Shown: one piece after another, positions 60,052-64,000 of the stretch
Numbering within the stretch: the first letter of the stretch is position 1
Layout: every line of letters starts with the position of its first letter
From: Bradyrhizobium sp. CSA207
GTDB taxonomy: Bacteria > Pseudomonadota > Alphaproteobacteria > Rhizobiales > Xanthobacteraceae
Reading direction: 5' to 3'
Length of the DNA stretch: 64,000 nucleotides
NCBI RefSeq assembly: GCF_029051685.1
Contig: NZ_JAACFT010000033.1
Coordinates: forward strand, 1 to 64,000
The notes under the pieces: generated by a model
What the model was told of the DNA's origin: nothing
The model's database searches: none
Seen by the model: the letters and a program-made list of their open reading frames with translations, nothing else
Made by a program: the position numbers and the translations under genes

Positions 60052-61443
60052 ATGAGCAGCAAATACGACGTGTTGGTGATCGGTGGCGGCAACGCAGCGC
60101 TATGCGCCGCCATCAGCGCGCGGCGCGGCGGCGCCTCCGTCCTCGTGCTTGAAGGCGCACCGAAATTCTATCGCGGGGGCAACACGCGCCATACGCGCAA
60201 CATGCGCTGCGCCCATGATGCCGCCACCGAAATCCTTACCGGACCCTATACCGAGGAAGAGTTCTGGGAGGATCTCCTGCGCGTGACCGGCGGGCAGACC
60301 GACGAGGTGCTCGCCCGCCACATGATCCGGGAGTCCAAGGACATCCTGAACTGGATCGTGGAGCAGGGCGTGCGCTGGCAGCCCTCGCTCGGCGGCACGC
60401 TGAGTCTAGGCCGCACCAACTCCTTCTTTCTGGGCGGCGGCCGCGCGATGCTGAATGCACTTTATCTCACTGCCGAACGGCTCGGCGTCGAGGTCGAGTA
60501 CGATGCCGAGGTCACCGACCTCGTGATCGCGGACGACATGTTTCTCGCAGCCCGCCTCAAGCGGCCGATCAAGGGCGAGACCGAGATCCACGCGACGTCG
60601 CTGGTCGCCGCGGCGGGCGGGTTCGAGGCCAACATCGAATGGCTGAAGCAATATTGGGGCGAGGCCGCCGACAATTTCCTGATCCGCGGCACTCCCTATA
60701 ACCGCGGCTCGATCCTGAAGATGCTGCTCGCCAAGGGCGTGCAGGAGGTCGGCGATCCCACCCAGTGCCACGCGGTCGCGATCGACGCCCGCGCGCCGAA
60801 ATTCGACGGCGGCATCATCACGCGCCACGACTCCGTCGTGTTCGGCATCGTCGTCAACAAGCACGCCCAGAGATTCTACGATGAGGGCGAGGATATCTGG
60901 CCGAAGCGCTACGCGATCTGGGGCCGGCTGGTTGCAGCCCAGCCCGACCAGATCGCCTACATCATCTTCGATTCGACCGTCGTCACCTCGTTCATGCCGA
61001 CGCTGTTCCCGCCGATTGCGGGGCAGACTGTGGCTGAGTTGGCCGGAAAGCTCGAGCTCGATCCCGCCGCGCTGGAAAGGACCCTCGCCGAATTCAACGC
61101 CGCGGTGCAGCCGGGCACGTTCGATCACACCATCCTGGACGACTGCCGCACCGAAGGCATCGTGCCGCCGAAGACGCATTGGGCACGTCGGATCGCGACG
61201 CCGCCCTATCTCGCCTATCCAGTGCGGCCCGGCATCACCTTCACCTATCTCGGCACGCGCGTGACCAAGGAGGCGCGCATGCTGATGACGGACGGCAAGC
61301 CGTCGGCGAACATGTTCGCGGCCGGCGAGATCATGGCTGGCAACGTGCTCGGCAAGGGCTATGCCGCCGGCATGGGCATGACCATCGGCAGCGTGTTCGG
61401 TCGGATCGCAGGACGGGAAGCGGCGAAACATGCACGGAACTAG
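60052..61443 (+). CDS. tcuA: FAD-dependent tricarballylate dehydrogenase TcuA-like
   Basis: A 463-residue flavoprotein of the fumarate reductase/succinate dehydrogenase fold. The FAD Rossmann motif is VLVIGGGNAALCAAISARRG, followed by RGGNTRHTRNMRCAHD and the C-terminal AGEIMAGNVLGKGYAAGMGM. TcuA converts tricarballylate to cis-aconitate in enteric bacteria. ATG at 60052 is preferred over TTG at 60031. It overlaps tcuB by 14 bases. The GntR regulator replaces the LysR-type TcuR of Salmonella, so substrate identity should be held loosely. Confidence 0.88.
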   Translation: MSSKYDVLVIGGGNAALCAAISARRGGASVLVLEGAPKFYRGGNTRHTRNMRCAHDAATEILTGPYTEEEFWEDLLRVTGGQTDEVLARHMIRESKDILNWIVEQGVRWQPSLGGTLSLGRTNSFFLGGGRAMLNALYLTAERLGVEVEYDAEVTDLVIADDMFLAARLKRPIKGETEIHATSLVAAAGGFEANIEWLKQYWGEAADNFLIRGTPYNRGSILKMLLAKGVQEVGDPTQCHAVAIDARAPKFDGGIITRHDSVVFGIVVNKHAQRFYDEGEDIWPKRYAIWGRLVAAQPDQIAYIIFDSTVVTSFMPTLFPPIAGQTVAELAGKLELDPAALERTLAEFNAAVQPGTFDHTILDDCRTEGIVPPKTHWARRIATPPYLAYPVRPGITFTYLGTRVTKEARMLMTDGKPSANMFAAGEIMAGNVLGKGYAAGMGMTIGSVFGRIAGREAAKHARN

Positions 61444-62533
61444 GATTCTTGACGAAGCTGACCGACTGATGACGGTCTGCAATTCCTGCCGCTACTGCGA
61501 GGGTTTGTGCGCGGTATTTCCGGCGATGGAGATGCGGCGAGCCTTCTCCGACGGAGACCTCAACTATCTCGCCAACCTCTGCCACGCCTGCGGCGCCTGC
61601 TATGTCGACTGCCAGTTCTCGCCGCCGCACGAGTTCAACGTCAATGTTCCCAAGACGCTTGCGATCGCGCGTGCCGAGTCTTATGCGGTCTATGCTTGGC
61701 CGCAGGCACTGTCCGGCGCCTTTGCGCGCAATGGTCTTGTCATCAGCATCGTCGCCGCGCTCAGCATGGCCGCCTTCATTCTCGGCTTTGCCGCCGTGAA
61801 CGACAGCGGCGTGCTGTTCGGCGTCCACGCCGGCCCCGGCGCGTTCTACAGGCTGATGCCGCACAACGCGATGGCCGCGCTGTTCAGCGCCGCGTTCCTC
61901 TATGCGATCTTCGCACTTGTCATGAGCGTGCGCGCGTTCTGGCGCGACATCGGCGCGCCGATCGGCGGCCGCGCGGAGGGTGGTTCGATCCTGCAGGCCA
62001 TCCGAGATGCCGGCGAGCTGCGCTATCTGGATGGCGGCGGCGTCGGTTGCTACAACGAGGACGACAAGCCGACCGACCGGCGCAAGCTGTATCATCACCT
62101 GACCTTCTACGGTTTCCTGCTCTGCTTCGCTGCGACGTCGGTGGCCACGCTCTATCACTATGTGTGGGGACGCGAGGCGCCCTATCCTTGGTGGGATCTG
62201 CCGGTAGCGCTCGGCACGCTTGGAGGCATCGGCCTTATTGTCGGGCCGATCGGGCTGTTCGCAGCCCGGATGCGACGCGATCCCGCGCTGCTGGACGAGC
62301 AGCGCTACGGCATGGATGTCGGCTTCATCGCCATGCTGTTTCTGACCGGTCTCACCGGCATGGCGCTGCTGGCTTTGCGCGAGACCGCTGCGATGGGACC
62401 GCTGCTGGCGCTGCATCTCGGTGCCGTGTTCGCACTGTTCATCACCATGCCCTACGGCAAGTTCGTGCACGGCATCTATCGCTTCGCTGCACTGGTGCGC
62501 TACGCGCAGGAGCGGAAGGCAGAGGTGTCCTGA
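61430..62533 (+). CDS. tcuB: TcuB-like membrane iron-sulfur electron transfer protein
   Basis: A 367-residue protein. N-terminal 4Fe-4S motifs are CNSCRYCEGLCAVFPAM and CHACGACYVDCQFSPPHEF, followed by six or so membrane helices with His residues suited to haem b. TcuB re-oxidises the FAD of TcuA and passes electrons to the respiratory chain. It overlaps tcuA and completes the pair; no TcuC transporter follows, but several carboxylate binding proteins lie at 38.9-42.3 kb. Confidence 0.9.
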   Translation: MHGTRILDEADRLMTVCNSCRYCEGLCAVFPAMEMRRAFSDGDLNYLANLCHACGACYVDCQFSPPHEFNVNVPKTLAIARAESYAVYAWPQALSGAFARNGLVISIVAALSMAAFILGFAAVNDSGVLFGVHAGPGAFYRLMPHNAMAALFSAAFLYAIFALVMSVRAFWRDIGAPIGGRAEGGSILQAIRDAGELRYLDGGGVGCYNEDDKPTDRRKLYHHLTFYGFLLCFAATSVATLYHYVWGREAPYPWWDLPVALGTLGGIGLIVGPIGLFAARMRRDPALLDEQRYGMDVGFIAMLFLTGLTGMALLALRETAAMGPLLALHLGAVFALFITMPYGKFVHGIYRFAALVRYAQERKAEVS

Positions 62534-62561
62534 TCGGGGGACAAGCCCGCGGGATCTGGGG

Positions 62562-63875
62562 TCAGCCTCGCGCGGCGGCCACTTCGCGCGATCGCGACGC
62601 GACGAGGACGACGTCGGACCTCGCCGTGTCGACCTGAACCCGGTTGCGTCCCTTCTCCTTGGCGCGGTAGCAGGCGGCATCCGCACGCCGCATCGCCTCC
62701 TCGAGCGTGGCGTTGCCGTCGGCGATGCAGGCAACGCCGATGCTGGCGGTCACCGCAAAGCAACGATCGTCCCAGGCGAAGCTGAACAGTTCGAGCGAGG
62801 TGCGCAGCCGTTCGGCGACATCGACGGCGTCGTAAGGCGAGCACTGCGGCAGGATCAGACCGAATTCGTCGCCGCCGAGCCTGGCCACGAGATCATGCGA
62901 CCGCCGGTCCTGCTGCAACAATTGCGCAATCTGGCGCAGCAGGCGATCGCCCGCGAGATGGCCGCAGCTGTCGTTGACATTCTTGAACTGGTCGAGATCG
63001 AGCAGGATCAGGCCCAGTGAGCCTTCTCTGGTATGGTCGAGTTCGCTTTGCAGGCGCGCCTCGAACGCGCGGCGGTTGGCGAGGCCGGTCAGCCAGTCAT
63101 GCGAGGCCTGCCAGGCGAAGCGGTCCTTCTCGGCATGCAATGCATCCTCGAACGCGTGCCGTTGCAGCACCAATCGTCGCGTGTGCCAGATCAGGAGCAG
63201 GATCAGCGTCAGGGCGGTGACGACGTTGACGAGCGTCAACGTCACCTTGATGGCGCGGGAGCCCTCGCCGAGGACGGTGGAGAAGCGCTTGGCATGCCCC
63301 GTGAACTGGCTATTCAACTCCGAGAGCCGCGACGACAGGTATCGCAGACGGTCGCTGTCGCGAATGGGACCTTTCGTCCACTCGGAGCGGATGACTTCGC
63401 CGAAGACGCTCAGCTCCAGCAGCATGGGATCGGTGGCAGCCCACTCCCGGATCGCGTCGCGGAGAAAATTCACCTGGCTGAAATTGCGGAACAGCCAGAT
63501 CAGGCCGGGGACGTCGTCAGGATGGTTGCCGCCTTGCAGGAAGCCGATCCGGGCGGCCTCGACGTCGACCGGATCGCGCTCGAGCGCCCACCGCGCGAAT
63601 TCGTCGCCAATGGGGACGGCGAGCGAGGTCCGATAGTGCGCGAACTGGGTGGCGTCGCCGGAATGCAGATAGAGATTGAGGAAATAGACGGCATTCTTCT
63701 GCGAGCGCGACCACATCGCCTCGCCCGCGACATAGGCGCGCACCGAGGACATCACCTCCAGGCTGAAGCCGGCGACCGCCGCCTGAAGCACGACGACCAT
63801 GACGAAAGGCGAGACGAGCTTGATGACGTGAAGGAGGCTGTGTCCCTTCGTCGATGTCGCTGTTCTGCGAAACAC
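62562..63875 (-). CDS. membrane-bound diguanylate cyclase (GGDEF)
   Basis: A 437-residue protein that makes cyclic di-GMP. An N-terminal helix (LVSPFVMVVVLQAAVAGF) and a second (LTLILLLIWHTRR) flank a periplasmic sensor of about 180 residues. The GGDEF domain (about 270-430) has DWLTGLANRRAFEARL, LDLDQFKNVNDSCGH and the active motif ARLGGDEFGLIL. An inhibitory RxxD-type site near it is not evident by eye. It is convergent with tcuB. The signal is unknown. Confidence 0.92.
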   Translation of the reverse strand: MFRRTATSTKGHSLLHVIKLVSPFVMVVVLQAAVAGFSLEVMSSVRAYVAGEAMWSRSQKNAVYFLNLYLHSGDATQFAHYRTSLAVPIGDEFARWALERDPVDVEAARIGFLQGGNHPDDVPGLIWLFRNFSQVNFLRDAIREWAATDPMLLELSVFGEVIRSEWTKGPIRDSDRLRYLSSRLSELNSQFTGHAKRFSTVLGEGSRAIKVTLTLVNVVTALTLILLLIWHTRRLVLQRHAFEDALHAEKDRFAWQASHDWLTGLANRRAFEARLQSELDHTREGSLGLILLDLDQFKNVNDSCGHLAGDRLLRQIAQLLQQDRRSHDLVARLGGDEFGLILPQCSPYDAVDVAERLRTSLELFSFAWDDRCFAVTASIGVACIADGNATLEEAMRRADAACYRAKEKGRNRVQVDTARSDVVLVASRSREVAAARG

Positions 63876-64000
63876 GTTGCATTCCCCAAGTCGCTCGACG
63901 ACCCCACCGGAGCGATTTGCTCATAACTCGGATTACGAGCAAACGGTGCTTAACTCGACCTGAAAATGCCGCGAGACTGCGTCGCAGGGTGAAGGCGTTG

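Noticed and set aside
1..64000. CRISPR arrays, insertion sequences with transposase genes, phage genes
   Set aside because: No regularly spaced repeats and no transposase, integrase or phage structural motif were found in the window.

Overview
The window is high-GC DNA from an alphaproteobacterium, most likely Bradyrhizobium or a close relative. The reasons are the mix of gene families (Omp25/31-type porin, several class III cyclases, tripartite tricarboxylate and TAXI binding proteins, a fused NAD-linked formate dehydrogenase) and the GAGCATGATC-type and CGTCATTGCGAGC-type palindromic repeats typical of that group. The genus is an inference from content; there is no rRNA gene here.

Layout. 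0.1-5.6 kb: a SAM/cyclase/AAA/TPR signalling protein translationally coupled to a protein-isoaspartate methyltransferase-like protein, then a DUF6492-like protein. 5.7-9.6 kb: a polysaccharide-linked group (GH10 xylanase, GT-B glycosyltransferase, Wzx-type flippase). 9.9-11.4 kb: L,D-transpeptidase. 11.5-14.1 kb: a complete bufferin-type RiPP operon (bufA1-bufB-bufC-doxX). 14.4-20.5 kb: three class III cyclases, a HutD protein and an outer-membrane porin. 20.6-38.5 kb: an accessory region bounded by an intact tRNA-Ile2(CAU) gene and by two direct-repeat copies of its 3' end, which suggests tandem integrations at that tRNA. It holds a lanthanide-type methanol dehydrogenase module (orphan pqqA, cytochrome c, xoxF, and a XoxJ-cytochrome c fusion), a signalling group (two LuxR regulators, a histidine kinase-receiver hybrid, a FIST sensor, a GAF-cyclase), an AraC regulator with a Baeyer-Villiger monooxygenase and an esterase, and an OFA-family transporter with a small membrane protein upstream. 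38.9-42.3 kb: three periplasmic solute-binding proteins. 42.4-58.5 kb: a molybdenum/tungsten cofactor and formate oxidation locus (PBP-type regulator, tungstate-binding TupA, three MoeA-like proteins, MobA, MobB, FdhD, TusA, an OFA transporter, and a fused NuoE/F-type plus large alpha-subunit formate dehydrogenase). 58.7-62.5 kb: YbaK deacylase, GntR regulator and TcuAB-like tricarballylate oxidation. The end holds a diguanylate cyclase.

How the parts could fit together. XoxF would oxidise methanol (or another small alcohol) with PQQ and a lanthanide, passing electrons to the cytochromes. The fused formate dehydrogenase, probably a tungsten enzyme, would oxidise the formate made downstream to CO2 and NADH. 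The cofactor locus supplies it with the bis-MGD cofactor and sulfur transfer. The monooxygenase plus esterase pair can turn a ketone into an ester and then an alcohol and acid, possibly feeding the alcohol dehydrogenase. These links are inferred from family knowledge and gene order; no activity can be read directly from the sequence.
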